DNA of 64,000 nucleotides from positions 32,741,301 to 32,805,300 of the forward strand of contig NC_087066.1 in NCBI RefSeq assembly GCF_963678635.1, in the 5' to 3' direction. The stretch is from Symsagittifera roscoffensis. Its lineage: Eukaryota > Xenacoelomorpha > Acoela > Convolutidae. Positions 1 to 12,149 of this stretch are shown piece after piece. A program made the translations under genes and the position numbers. Within the stretch, counting starts at the first letter, position 1; each line of letters begins with the position of its first letter. Below the pieces are notes generated by a model that made no database searches, was not told where the DNA came from, and saw only the letters and a list, made by a program, of their open reading frames with translations.

Positions 1-544
1 ATGGAATGAAATACAAACTTTACATGCAAAATGATTACCTAGCAAAATGATTACATAGCAAAATGACTACCCCAGCATAGGGATCAATTTTAACAAATTT
101 TGGAAAAATTCAATTATTTCTTGTTCCCACTTGAATGATGGAAAAAATTAAATTTTTAACTAAATCTTTCAAACAAACATCCCATATCACAGATATAAAA
201 CACAATGTCCTTGAAATACCATTTATTACTAAATTTTTTCCCACTATTATTATTTTATCAGCAAAATACATAGAAAAGATAAATAGGAGCAGAATCTGGA
301 GCAGAATCAAATGGCAATATCCTAAATAGCAAAATACATATGCATTAAAAAAATACAAGAATTAAAAACACATCAATTACATTGTTTCAAAGATTAAAAA
401 AAACAACCTCCATTTGTCTTTAAATTTTACCCTACATATAACCAAGAATGAACACACCTGAAATTACTAGCGGAATATGTATATAACTTCTCAATAAGTC
501 AAGTCCACCAGCACAACATGAAACCAAACAAATAACGACTACAC
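1..544 (+). other. Degenerate stretch upstream of gypsy pol
   Basis: No intact gene. Short open stretches (135-329 on plus, 110-358 on minus) are interrupted by stops. The plus strand is A-rich, like the pol-coding strand that follows, and runs straight into the protease/RT region, so this is probably decayed gag or protease sequence of the same element. That is inferred from position only; no zinc knuckle or Asp-Thr/Ser-Gly motif is visible. The element's 5' LTR is not in the window. Confidence 0.3.
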
Positions 545-1000
545 ATGTCAGACCTTGAATTCAAGCCAATTCTCAAAATTTTCCGAATTACAATCTCATC
601 AATTAAAAACGCAAAAAATATAAGCTCAGATATAATTTCATTACATGTATACAAAAATTCTCCATATAAAATAACATTGCCTCTAGCACTTTTAGGTTTT
701 TGTGAAACAAATGCTACATTTTCTCCTACAATAGAAATAGCAGATAGAGTAAATTATTTCTTGAATTTATTAGATATATGTCAATCAACGATTCTTAATG
801 AAGAATTATTAAATAATAATCTAATAAGTGATAAAAAACGAAACACAAACTAATTTATAAAAACACCTGATTTTAAACCAACATTTCCAATATCGAAATA
901 TACCTCTGAACAACAAAAATTCCTTACAATGTTCAGTTTTCAAAACTCCTCAAATTACGCAAAAAGAATTTGAACAACTAGCTGAACTACAACTTAAATA
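545..1000 (+). pseudogene. pol: Gypsy pol: protease-RT connecting region, degenerate
   Basis: An open stretch of 102 codons (545-853) is followed in the same frame, after one stop, by more coding-like sequence up to the RT. The first half contains the run LPLALLGFCETNA, the kind of hydrophobic Leu-Leu-Gly segment found near the end of retroviral-type proteases. The second half is the linker leading to the RT N-terminus. A clear catalytic Asp motif is not visible. It lies directly upstream of the RT on the same strand, and the stops and frame changes rule out a working product. The family is secure from the downstream domains; assigning this piece to the protease is inference. Confidence 0.5.
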
Positions 1001-1790
1001 CCCAATGGCTTACGCTACATCTAATTTCGGGGATGGAAAAGTAAATTCGTCACTACCTCTAAAGTTTGACGCAATCTTCAAACAACAACAAGCAATTAAA
1101 GTTCCAATCCACTTAGAAGATAAAATCAATCGTTTTCTAGACATATTAGAGCAATACAAAATCATTTCTCCAGTAAAAAAAACAACGACAACCAAAAGGA
1201 AATACATTTATAACTCCCGTTATTATTCTAGCTAAAGGAGGTTCATTAAAAATCGTTTTAGACGCAAGATACCTCAATTACCTCAATTTAAAACCAAACT
1301 GTAATCGGCCCATAGAAGCAATTCAAGTAATTCTCACCAAAATGAACGGAAAATACTCTAAAAAAGCTGACATGAACAGCGCATACAATCGAATGCCACT
1401 AGATGAACAATCACGCCGCCTAATCAACAGCGTTTTAAGAATTTAGTAAAGTTTTCCGACCACTCAATCTCAGAAAAAGTGTCATAATAAATTTAGACAA
1501 TGTTTTCATGCTATCACGAACAAAAAACGAAATTTATTTTAAATTAGATAATTACCACCAAACACTACTTACGGAAACCATAAAAGCAGCTCCTGACAAA
1601 TCCCATTTTTTCCTCACTCGCTTAAAATTCTTTGGACATCTTATTGAAGGAAACACAATGACTCCATTAAAAACTCACATCGACGCAATCATAAAACTTC
1701 AACCTCCATCAAATAAAAAAAAATCCAAGAATTTCTTGGAATGCTTAACTTTTTATGTAAACACGTCTATAAAATGCAATTAAATTTAGG
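985..1790 (+). pseudogene. pol: Ty3/gypsy reverse transcriptase, decayed
   Basis: RT remnant in several frames. ORF 1005-1235 holds the finger-domain entry (KVPIHLEDKINRFLDILEQY). The frame then shifts and continues with LKIVLDARYLNYL and motif A as ADMNSAYNRMPLDEQSRR, which keeps the first catalytic Asp. A gap removes the motif B region, and motif C is visible near 1484-1510 as NLDNVFM, where the usual second Asp of the Y/FxDD box is Asn. ORF 1508-1783 carries the thumb and connection (FFLTRLKFFGHLIEG, then a FLE/GM-like segment). The family would normally need an uninterrupted domain of roughly 500 residues for PR-RT. The frameshifts, the deletion and the motif C change make this copy inactive. 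RNase H follows immediately. Confidence 0.85.
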
Positions 1791-2338
1791 ACCATTTTAT
1801 AACATTCTCAGACAACAAAATAATTTTGAATGGACAACAAAACATCAGAAATGATTTGAAGAAAGAAAAACACATCTCGCTGAACAAATATCGAATACAA
1901 TTTCAGACCAAGCATTTTATGCTATGTGCGACGCCTCAAGTATCGGCAACGGCGCAACATTATTACAATCACACTGTGGAACAAAGAAAACGAAACTTAT
2001 TTCAGCAAACTCAAGACTATTTACACGAGCTGAACTTAGACTCTCTTCACTTATGAGAGAATGCACAGCTATAATATATACTCTCACAGAACATGAATTT
2101 TTCATAATTGGATCGAAACATCAAACAGTTCTATAAACAGACCATAAACCTATATTTTTTCTTTTTACCAAAAAGCAAATCTAAACCACAGAGTTTCTAG
2201 ATTTCAATTAAATCTAAAAAAAATCCGCAAACCTACGTATAGTTTGGACTGCAGGAAAAAATCTTGCATTGCCACAAATCAGAAGAAACACACCACCTGA
2301 ATTACTGACACGAAAAACAACAGTAGAAATACCCCAAA
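1790..2338 (+). pseudogene. pol: Gypsy RNase H domain, decayed
   Basis: Continues the RT reading in shifting frames. The RNase H signature is seen as YAMCDASSIGNGATLLQS at about 1918-1970, with the catalytic-type Asp of the CDAS box. It is followed by RAELRLSSLMRECTAIIYTL, the usual conserved E-containing helix, and by a DHKPIFFL stretch after a frame break at about 2135. The order CDAS - ExEL - TDHKP is the typical Ty3/gypsy RNase H layout. At least two stops interrupt it. The region ends in the tandem 48-bp duplication at 2339-2434. Confidence 0.8.
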
Positions 2339-2434
2339 ATATTAAGTACCGCAAAAATACCCCGCAAAAGACGAAACAACACCACGATATTAAGTACCGC
2401 AAAAATACCCCGCAAAAGACGAAACAACACCACG
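2339..2434 (+). repeat. Perfect tandem duplication, 48-bp unit x2
   Basis: The 48-bp block starting ATATTAAGTACCGCAAAAAT occurs at 2339-2386 and again, apparently identical, at 2387-2434. Forty-eight is a multiple of three, so it duplicates 16 codons of the RNase H-integrase spacer without shifting frame. The identity of the units in an otherwise decayed gene suggests a recent slippage event. Confidence 0.9.
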
Positions 2435-2439
2435 ATTAG

Positions 2440-3010
2440 AATGCAAATCTGCAGTAAAATCTGACGTTGATCATGCAAAAAAAAACAATTTACAAGTTTT
2501 TCCATTATATCTAGATTGCAAAAAAATCACTACGAGGTATTTTTTATTAGGAAACTCTACATTTAAACCGATACCGTATCCATCATGAATCAAAAACAAT
2601 ACATAACAACCACCTTTTTTAAAGCAAAAAATACAAAGGACAGACCTATTCGCTTTAATCAAAAAAAAATTTAACTGATAATATAAATTCATCAGTATTT
2701 CCAGATATCGATCCAAAATACACAATAAATCAAATTTTCAACCAACATGACCCTCTAGATAACATGCCTCTTTCAAAAATAGAAATTGAAATTGTCTTTC
2801 TACCAGCCACAGAAAAACTTACACCTGAACAATTACAAAAATACCAAAACCTTGACCTAGTCATTAGGCAACTAAAGTCTTGCCTCAAATATAAAACAAA
2901 ACGAATAAAGGCAGATATCACAATTCTAGGAAACAAAACACTTCTTAGATATTTCTATAATTTAATAATTTGATAAAAGTTAATAAAACATCTATAAACG
3001 AGAAAAAAAG
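2440..3010 (+). pseudogene. pol: Gypsy pol spacer between RNase H and integrase
   Basis: Poorly conserved part of pol. ORF 2764-2972 (69 codons) reads PLSKIEIEIVFLPATEKLTP and then a segment ending ADITILGNKTLLRYF, which is typical of the tether and the start of the integrase N-terminal domain in Ty3/gypsy elements. The preceding 2440-2760 is broken by stops. Its place between RNase H and the integrase core on the same strand supports the call. Confidence 0.6.
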
Positions 3011-3850
3011 TATTTCAGAATACCAAACACCTGAAATAAAAGTACCCTGTTTACCACTAATTATGATACTCCTAGTATTTCACATTTCACATTCCTGAAA
3101 CACAAAAGGACATGCAGGATCATAAAAAACTTACTCAAATTTTACCCAAAATTTTTACTTTCCAAATGCATCAATTTGGATCAAAGTATTATGCAACGAT
3201 TGCATTGCAAAACATACCAGTTAAATAAACCATAACCACGTCCGAAACTAAAAGCAGAAAAACAAGATTTTAAAGGACAAAGTTTATATTTCAACCACAG
3301 AATCTCATTCGTTACAAAAGGACCAATATCACCCTCTTCAGAAGGAAATTCAAATAAAATGGTTATGTTTAAGGCATTTACACACTATGTAGCACTCAAC
3401 CCAGTACCTCATTGTAATACCTATTATTCAAATACATCACTTTACAAACACTGGATAGCAATGTTTGGATTACCAAAAATCCTTGTCACCGATAAGGGCT
3501 ATGAATACATAAATATTGAAATCATCACATTATGCCATCTACACACCATGAAACGCAAACCACGAAAGTCTCATGCACCATGGACTAATAGTTTAGTCGA
3601 CGGAATGAACCGTTCACCACAAGAGTACCTCAAATATATCATAATTGGAAAATATACAAAATACACTGAATGATCAACAGATGTAAAATAATTCCCCTTA
3701 GCTTATAATTCACATATAACAACAACCCTAGGACTACCACCTTATAAAATGGTTTTCAATCAAAATCCACGTAAGCCAATAATTTTCTTATCAAATTCCT
3801 CAAAAACACACAAGGTTAAAGCCAACCTACAAATGAATCAATTTGTTTTA
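3010..3850 (+). pseudogene. pol: Gypsy integrase, copy A, active site damaged
   Basis: A zinc-binding (HHCC-like) region is recognisable but broken at about 3060-3240. The core lies in ORF 3359-3673 (104 codons) plus flanking frames: HRISFVTKGPISP, then ILVTDKGYEYIN, then APWTNSLVDGMNRS. These are the three catalytic blocks of a retroviral-type integrase. The position of the first Asp is Val (ISFVT), the second Asp is kept (VTDKG), and the Glu position is Asp (LVDGM). Downstream 3690-3800 continues with the conserved LAYNSHITTTLGLPPYKMVF helix. The ORF starts at an internal Met and is not the biological start. The lesions are shared with copy B, so they predate the duplication. Confidence 0.85.
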
Positions 3851-4570
3851 ATCTACCATTACACACACACGATGAAGATCATTTTCATCACGCACAAATC
3901 TTAAAATTAGCTTCCGGCAGATATAACAAATGTATTTTAAACTGAGATAAAAAACACAATGAAATTTATCAAAAAATAGCCAAAAGACTATTACAAAGAC
4001 AAAATGTCAAATCTTAAATAAATTCACGATTCACACCAGCTACAAACCTAAAAATTGGAACTTATGTCTTAATACCAAATTTTGTAGCACAAAAAAAGAA
4101 TATCCAAAAAATTACAACCAATCCGAAAAGGAAAATTTCAAATCATTGACAAGCCCACTGATGTAACATATAAACTTATTGATTCAAATGAAAAGGAAAT
4201 AGTTCAACACAGAGACAACCTTTTGACCTCTTACCCAAAAGAACACGCTCTTCGGCAACCAACACAGTTATACTCCTTTAAAGGACTCAAAGGTGTCCAC
4301 GACAGCTCAGACAATAATCAACAACAAACAAATAATGCAAACTGTTCAACGCAATTAATAGAATTAAAAAAGAAAGAAATAAAAAATACCCGTCTACAAT
4401 CTCAAAAAATGAGCAATAAACAAAAAAAAATCAAAAATTAGAAGAAAAAGTTTTTTCACAAGAAATTAAAAAAAAACATCAACAACGAAAACCATCGCGA
4501 CTTAGAAATCAACCACGAAAAAATTACAAAATTTTCAGCCCCAATCTAAAGTATTAAAAAAAGTTGAATT
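3850..4570 (+). pseudogene. pol: Integrase C-terminus and basic tail, copy A
   Basis: After the core come a TPATNLKIGTYVLIPNF segment, a normal integrase C-terminal beta-barrel feature, and a KPTDVTYKLIDSNEKEIVQ-type strand, in mixed frames. ORF 4223-4441 (72 codons) is the following hydrophilic tail, rich in Gln, Asn and Lys and ending in Lys-rich repeats. It would be the C-terminus of Pol. Several stops show it is not functional. Copy B has the same tail at 9134-9352 with a few substitutions. Confidence 0.65.
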
Positions 4571-4589
4571 TCAAAAACCCCTTTCTAAG

Positions 4590-7480
4590 TAATTGATAAT
4601 TTTAAACTTTCAAAAAAGTAATAAATCTTTCTTCTCTTTTCTAAAATTCAAGCTATCATTCATGAACAACTAGTTCAACTTAAGCCAATCATAAACCAAC
4701 TAAACATCACCACATTCTGACACCAGTTCGTTAGGCGTCACTTTGTAGACTTCAAACAAATATGAAACTATAACTTGAAAACCTCCAGGTCATAAATAAG
4801 CGACAAGCTCACATTTGACAACCGAGAAAAAAAAACAAAAAAATACAACTCTCCCCTATCAACTAGTACAAAGATCAACAATATTGACCTAACTTACACT
4901 CCAATTTCCCCTCAAGGAAAAATATTAAATTAGCCTTAAGCAAAAATAGGACATGATCATTTAGCCTAAAGTACGAATAACTCCTGAATACCCCCGATCA
5001 TCCCATAAATAAGAACAAAACTAGAAAACTCATTCTTAAAACCTCAGACTTCTCCTCACCAAAAATTGCCTATATCTAACCCACTAGTCAAAAATCAATA
5101 AGCAACCCGACCACACTCAAATTTGGACTCAAAAAATAAAAAGTAAATCGGCAAGAACGAATCATTTTTCAAACGCTTCGTTCTCAATCAGTTCAACTCC
5201 TCAAAATAATAATCTCAAAACTTTTTCAATTCTAGCAATCTATTTTCAAATCAGCATATTTTTTATTATAGACTCCTTCGAAATATTTTTCCTTTTCTTC
5301 ATAGTTTTTTGCAGTTTTTTCGTTTTTTTTCCACTCACTACAAAAAGCCTATCTCAACTTCGCAAAAATTCTTGATCACCTCCTCGGGTACGATATTTCA
5401 ACAGCTATCTCAATGTTAGGATACAAACTCACAGCAACATTATCGGTGAAAAAAGTTCCACTTTCCCAAGTCTCAAATGCAAACAAAAATAGACTCGATA
5501 ACGAATCTTTCTATCAAAACAATCTAATAAGGTTTTTACATCTTAACCCTGAAGATTTTAACAACAAGCTTCAACGATTAAAACCAACTACAATTAAAGG
5601 CACAAATCTAAAATTGGTAAATTTTAAGTTTTTTCAGACTCTGCACACCAAGAAGAAATTGAAAGATACCAAGGTCATATAAAATTAGACGATAAATTTC
5701 CCGGCGCCTATGGACAATCAACTTACGACCTTTATGATAAAAATTGGATACCACACATTGGAATAAACAAACCTTCTAATTGCAAAGCTGACACAAAAAA
5801 CAAAGGATATCAAGAAATGATTGCAAAAAAAAATCAACTAACACGAGATTTTAAAGACGACATCTTTATTGATCAAGGAATACAAATACCTTCCAAAAAT
5901 TACCAAGGTTATTGCGATCCAACAACAAGAACACAAGCAACTATTGTTTGGTTTCCCGAAGACACATGTACCACATTTCAAGTTGCAAGAATACAGCAAG
6001 AATGATAAAGTTTCATCAAAGATATTTTTGAATCAATCCCCTATGATAAAGTAAACCCTGATAAAATCCGACAAACAGAAATCGTTATAACAAAATCGAT
6101 GCAATAGAAAACAAACTGACACGTTTTCAAATCTACCTCAAAACAGAACTCGCTTGCAAATATAAAACTCCACTTTGTAAAACGCAATAATCAGAAACTC
6201 TTGTCGACTACAAGATTACAGGAAAATGACTAAGTAACTCATATTCAACGTAAACAATGATTATAAATAAAAACGACAAAAAATCATATATCACAGTAAC
6301 ATTTCTGAAAAACACGGGAAATACTGGTGAAAAAATTTGCCCACAAGACAAAAGCAGTACACGTTTACAAGAACTATCACTCATGAACAATACCTATTTT
6401 GGTGCAATTCGCTATGTAATTTACTTAGACATGAAATTGGACTATACAAAAAGCAGAACTTTCAAGAAATGTCACTATCAGAACTAGAAATGCTTCATCA
6501 CCAATGTGATCTTGAACAAACACAAATTTTACAGTCACTTGCACTTGCAGTATTAAAAATACCTTATGCAGATTTTTATTATCAGGCAACAGATCAAATT
6601 TTATAGATTACGAAGAATTTATATTATGGTATTACACTTGTACGAAAAAAGTAAGTATCACCTTTATATATTTTTGAAGATAAAAGATAAAACAAAAGAA
6701 TCCGTATATTCTACAAAAATAAAATAAAGTTTGTTGACACACCTTCCAGACAAACATATTTTTGGAATACAGCCGTCCCATTTGGATCTGGAAATAGCCA
6801 TAATGTGTACAGCTAAATCCAGATGAAGATAAATACTATCTTCTCACAGCATACCCCACACTTATGCCACCATTAAAAAAACTTTCACCAGAAAGTATCA
6901 GAGCTATGGCTAGAAACTCAAATATAAACTTACACTCAATAGGTATATACTCTAGATCCGATATGCAACATCATACTTGCACACAATATGTTCAAGAACT
7001 ACATACAAAAATGGATACAATACAAAGACAATCCATTGATCAAAGTTTAAGAAAACTTCCAGAAACCGCAGCTTTCTCAGACATCAATGTACAAGACTAC
7101 AGTGGATGTTTTAAAGATTACATCTTTTTAAACGGTGAAGAATACCGTCAACAAGATATTTCACCTATTACTATATTCATTTTTGTAAACTTAAAGAACG
7201 AACTTCTCGCCTTTTTAGGATGGCCCTACTACATCTTAGAAAGATTGACTATATTATAAGCAATCTTTATTTTTTTCGGATTTCTCTTCTCATTTTTGAA
7301 AGAAATTTATAACAAATGCGCAATACACACGCAAGTAAGCCAACAAACAAGTGTAGCACGCATATTATTTGCAGGATTTTATGGAATATTTTTGACATCA
7401 ATTAGCAATATTATTCTGGACGCTCAAATAAGCAAATACAACAAAAACTATCAACCAACCAAATGCATATGATAATTCAC
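4590..7480 (+). pseudogene. Envelope-like gene downstream of pol, copy A
   Basis: Third major coding block of the element, in broken frames. Visible pieces: 5413-5682 (89 codons), 5817-6005 with a Cys-containing WFPEDTCTTFQVARI stretch, 6337-6606 with a Leu-rich CNLLRHEIGLYKK helix, and 6864-7258 (131 codons) ending in hydrophobic PITIFIFVNLKNELLAFLGW. At 7259-7320 the same frame continues past a stop with IFIFFGFLFSFLK, a likely membrane anchor. Position after integrase, scattered Cys residues, Asn-rich ectodomain and C-terminal hydrophobic segments suggest an env-type glycoprotein; I cannot assign its viral class. At 4589-4652 (9500-9562 in copy B) lies a GTAATT...TTTCTAAAATTCAG-like stretch that could be a short intron before env. 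All frames carry stops. Confidence 0.5.
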
Positions 7481-7639
7481 AGGACAACAAAAAAAACAAC
7501 TAATGCACCTTAATTACACAATTTACATAATAACCATTCGTTATATTTAATACCACGAAACTATAGAAATAAAACAGTAACAGAGCACATCTCTACATTT
7601 CATAGCTAACCATAAAGTCTAGTTAATCATATAGTAGCC

Positions 7640-8012
7640 CATCAATCAAATATAGAAGATACAGACAATAAAATCATAGAACAGCCACATACCACTAATT
7701 TCCGTTCTCAGAACTACCATCTTTTCAGCCCACGATGAGCCGCCAGATTGGATCCCTCAACAGTTCCTTTTCTTACCTAATCATTCTCCAACGTCACTCT
7801 CCTAACATATCAATCTCCGAGCTAACTCCCTCTCTATACCATCATACACTATTAATTAACCACTGATGATAATTCCACACATACAATTTTCATACAATCT
7901 CACAATTTAACACTTAGGATATTGAAACTCCAGATGAATTCCAAAATATCCGAGCCCAGCCCGTCCACTTCTTTGTAATACCCCTTTCCGTCCTTTCCTT
8001 ACCCCAACTCCC
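7640..8012 (+). pseudogene. Start of third ORF after env, truncated in copy A
   Basis: Proline-rich reading frames run on after the env-like gene, including EPPDWIPQQFLFLPNHSPTS near 7728-7788. The frame DIETPDEFQNIRAQPVHFF starts near 7920. The copy A sequence is cut at about 8010, where the tandem-duplication junction begins. The intact continuation is in copy B (12416 onwards). I do not recognise the product. Confidence 0.4.
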
Positions 8013-8030
8013 TACTTATAATAAAAAACT

Positions 8031-8760
8031 AATAAAAAACTTACTCAAATTTTACCCAAAATTTTTACTTTCCAAATGCATCAATTTGGATCAAAGTATT
8101 ATGCAACGATTGCATTGCAAAACATACCAGTTAAATAAACCATAACCACGTCCGAAACTAAAAGCAGAAAAACAAGATTTTAAAGGACAAAGTTTATATT
8201 TCAACCACAGAATCTCATTCGTTACAAAAGGACCAATATCACCCTCTTCAGAAGGAAATTCAAATAAAATGGTTATGTTTAAGGCATTTACACACTATGT
8301 AGCACTCAACCCAGTACCTCATTGTAATACCTATTATTCAAATACATCACTTTACAAACACTGGATAGCAATGTTTGGATTACCAAAAATCCTTGTCACC
8401 GATAAGGGCTATGAATACATAAATATTGAAATCATCACATTATGCCATCTACACACCATGAAACGCAAACCACGAAAGTCTCATGCACCATGGACTAATA
8501 GTTTAGTCGACGGAATGAACCGTTCACCACAAGAGTACCTCAAATATATCATAATTGGAAAATATACAAAATACACTGAATGATCAACAGATGTAAAATA
8601 ATTCCCCTTAGCTTATAATTCACATATAACAACAACCCTAGGACTACCACCTTATAAAATGGTTTTCAATCAAAATCCACGTAAGCCAATAATTTTCACA
8701 GCAAATTCCTCAAAAACACACAAGGTTAAAGCCAACCTACAAAAGAATCAATTTGTTATA
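8031..8760 (+). pseudogene. pol: Gypsy integrase, copy B
   Basis: Duplicate of the copy A integrase. The core ORF 8269-8583 (104 codons) is identical in amino acids to 3359-3673, including the Val at the first catalytic Asp position and the Asp at the Glu position. Downstream frames repeat the LAYNSHITTTLG segment with few changes. It has no RT upstream because the duplication unit starts inside integrase, so it cannot belong to a complete pol. Confidence 0.85.
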
Positions 8761-9480
8761 ATCTACCATTACACACACACGATGAAGATCATTTTCATCA
8801 CGCACAAATCTTAAAATTAGCTTCCGGCAGATGTAACAAATGTATTTTAAACTGAGATAAAAAACACAATGAAATTTATCAAAAAATAGCCAAAAGACTA
8901 TTACAAAGACAAAATGTCAAATCTTAAATAAATTCACGATTCACACCAGCTACAAACCTAAAAATTGGAACTTATGTCTTAATACCAAATTTTGTAGCAC
9001 AAAAAAAAGAATATCCAAAAAATTACAACCAATCCGAAAATCAAAATTTCAAATCATTGACAAGCCCACTGATATAACATATAAACGTATTGATTCAAAC
9101 GAAAAGGAAATAGTTCAACACAGAGACAATCTTTTGACCTCTTACCCAAAAGAACACGCTCTTCGGCAACCAAAACAGTTATACTCCTTTAAAGGACTCA
9201 AAGGTGTCCACGACAACTCAGACAATAATCACCAACAAACAAATAATGCAAACTGTTCAACGCAATTAATAGAAACAAAAAAGAAAGAAATAAAAAATAC
9301 CCGTCTACAATCTCAAAAAATGAGCAATAAACAAAAAAAAATCAAAAATTAGAAGAAAAAGTTTTTTCACAAGAAATTAATAAAAAACATCAACAACAAA
9401 AACCATCGCGACTTAGAAATCAACCACGAAAAAATTACAAAATTTTCAGCCCCAATCTAAAGTATTAAGAAAAGTTGATT
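8760..9480 (+). pseudogene. pol: Integrase C-terminus and basic tail, copy B
   Basis: Matches 3850-4570. ORF 9134-9352 differs from copy A at a handful of codons. Same Gln/Asn/Lys-rich tail and the same scattered stops. Decayed. Confidence 0.65.
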
Positions 9481-9499
9481 TTCAAAAACCCCTTTCTAA

Positions 9500-11970
9500 G
9501 TAATTGATAATTTTAAACTTTCAAAAATGTAATAAATTTTTCTTCTCTTTTCTAAAATTCAGGCTATCATTCATGAACAACTAGTTCAACTTAAGCCAAT
9601 CATAAACCAACTAAACATCACCACATTCTGACACCAGTTCGTTAGGCGACACTTTGTAGACTTCAAACAAATATGAAACTATAACTTGAAAACCTCCAGG
9701 TCATAAATAAGCGACAAGCTCACATTTGACAACCGAGAAAAAAAAAACAAAAAAATACAACTCTCCCCTATCAACTAGTACAAAGATCAACAATATTGAC
9801 CTAACTTACACTCCAATTTCCCCTCAAGGAAAAATATTAAATTAGCCTTAAGAAAAAATAGGACATGATCATTTAGCCTAAAGTACGAATAACTCCTGAA
9901 TACCCCCGATCATCCCATAAATAAGAACAAAACTAGAAAACTCATTCATAAAACCTCAGACTTCTCCTCACCAAAAATTGCCTATATCTAACCCACGAGT
10001 CAAAAATCAATACGCAACCCGACCACACTCAAATTTGGCCTCAAAAAATAAAAAGTAAATCGGCAAGAACGAGTCATTTTTCAAATGCTTCGTTCTCAAT
10101 CAGTTCAACTCCTCAAAATAATAATCTCAAACTTTTTTCAATTCTAACAATCTATTTTCAAATCAGCATATTTTTTATTATAGACACCTTCGAAATATTT
10201 TTCCTTTTCTTCATAGTTTTTTGCAGTTTTTTCGTTTTTTTTTCCACTCACTACAAAAAGCCTATCTCAACTTCGCAAAAACTCTTGATCACCTCCTCGT
10301 GTACGATATTTCAACAACTATCTCAATGTTAGGATACAAACTCACAGCAACATTATCGGTGAAAAAAGTTCCACTTTCCCAAGTCTCAAATGCAAACAAA
10401 AATAGACTCGATAACGAATCTTTCTATCAAAACAATCTAAAAAGGTTTTTACATCTTAACCCTGAAGATTTTAACAACAAGCTTCAACGATTAAAACCAA
10501 CTACAATTAAAGTCACAAATCTAAAATTGGTAAATTTTAAGTTTTTTCAGACTCCACGCACACCAAGAAAAAATTGAAAGATACCAAGGTCATATAAAAT
10601 TAGACGATAAATTTCCCGGCGCCTATGGACAATCAACTTACGACCTCTATGATAAAAATTGGATACCACACATTGGAATAAACAAACCTTCTAATTGCAA
10701 AGCTGACACAAAAAACAAAGGATATCAAGAAATGATTGCAAAAAAAATCAACTAACACGAGATTTTAAAGACGACATCTTTATTGATCAAGGAATACAAT
10801 TACCTTCCAAAAATTACCAAGGTTATTGCGATCCAACAACAAGAACACAAGCAACTATTGTTTGGTTTCCAGAAGACACATGTACCACATTTCAAGTTGC
10901 AAGAATACAGCAAGAATGATAAAGTTTCATCAAAGATATTTTTGAATCAATCCCCTATGATAAAGTAAACCCTGATAAAATCCGACAAACAAAAATTGTT
11001 ATAACAAAATCGATGCAATAGAAAAAAAAATGACACGTTTTCAAATCTACCCCAAAACAGAACTCGCTTGCAATTATAAAACTCCACTTTGTAAAACGCA
11101 ATAATCAGAAACTCTTGTCGACTACAAGATTACAGGAAAATGACTAAGTAACCCATATTCAACGTAAACAATGATTATAAATAAAAACGACAAAAAATCA
11201 TATATCACAGTAACATTTCTGAAAAACACGGGAAATACTGGTGAAAAAATTCGCCCACAAGACAAAAGCAGTACACGTTTACAAGAACTATCACTCATGA
11301 ACAATACCTATTTTGGTGCAATTCGCTATGGAATTTACTTAGACATGAAATTGGACTATACAAAAAGCAGAACTTTCAAGAAATGTCACTATCAGAACTA
11401 GAAATGCTTCATCACCAATGTGATCTTGAACAAACACAAATTTTACAGTCACTTGCACTTGCAGTATTAAAAATACCTTATGCAGATTTTTATTATCAGG
11501 CAACAGATCAAATTTTATAGATTACGAAGAATTTATATTATGGTATTACACTTGTACGAAAAAAGTAAGTATCACCTTTATATATTTTTGAAGATAAAAG
11601 ATAAAACAAAAGAATCCTTATATTCTACAAAAATAAACCGTCAACAAGATATTTCACCTATTACTATATTCATTTTTGTAAACTTAAAGAACGAACTTCT
11701 CGCCTTTCTAGGATGGCCCTACTACATCTTAGAAAGATTGACTATATTATAAGCAATCTTTATTTTTTTCGGATTTCTCTTCTCATTTTTGAAAGGAATT
11801 TATAACAAATGCGCAATACACACGCAAGTAAGCCAACAAACAAGTGTAGCACGCATATTATTTGCAGGATTTTATGGAATATTTTCGACATCAATTAACA
11901 ATATTATTCTGGACGCTCAAATAAGCGAATACAACAAAAACTATCAACCAACCAAATGCATATGATAATT
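9500..11970 (+). pseudogene. Envelope-like gene, copy B, internally deleted
   Basis: Equivalent of 4590-7480. The visible ORF 10221-10577 (118 codons) is longer than in copy A because it stays open through an upstream hydrophobic stretch (MQFFRFFFHSLQKAYLNFAK). It runs on through ATLSVKKVPLSQVSNANKNR. ORF 11480-11752 ends in the same PITIFIFVNLKNELLAFLGW segment and is joined across the deletion that removed the preceding domain. The hydrophobic IFIFFGFLFSFLK anchor region follows at about 11755-11820. Stops remain in all frames. Copy B has a good AG acceptor-like site at 9561-9562 (TTTTCTAAAATTCAG) where copy A has CAAG. Confidence 0.5.
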
Positions 11971-12149
11971 CACAGGACAACAAAAAAAACAACTAATGCA
12001 CCTTAATTACACAATTTACATAATAACCATTCGTTATATTTAATACCACGAAACTATAGAATTAAAAAAGTAACAGAGCACATCTCTACATTTCATAGCT
12101 AACCATAAAGTCTAGTTAATCATATAGTAGCCCATCAATCAAATATAGA

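Larger units (their letters stand above)
3122..8030 (+). repeat. Tandem duplication unit, copy A (4.9 kb)
   Basis: Sequence from ATAAAAAACTTACTCAAATT (about 3122) recurs at about 8031, an offset of 4910 bp. The unit covers the integrase zinc region, integrase core, pol tail, env-like gene and the start of the third ORF. The end of copy A (CCTTACCCCAACTCCC, about 8009) joins a 20-bp A/T filler and then the start of copy B. This is a direct head-to-tail duplication inside one element, not two whole insertions. Confidence 0.9.
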
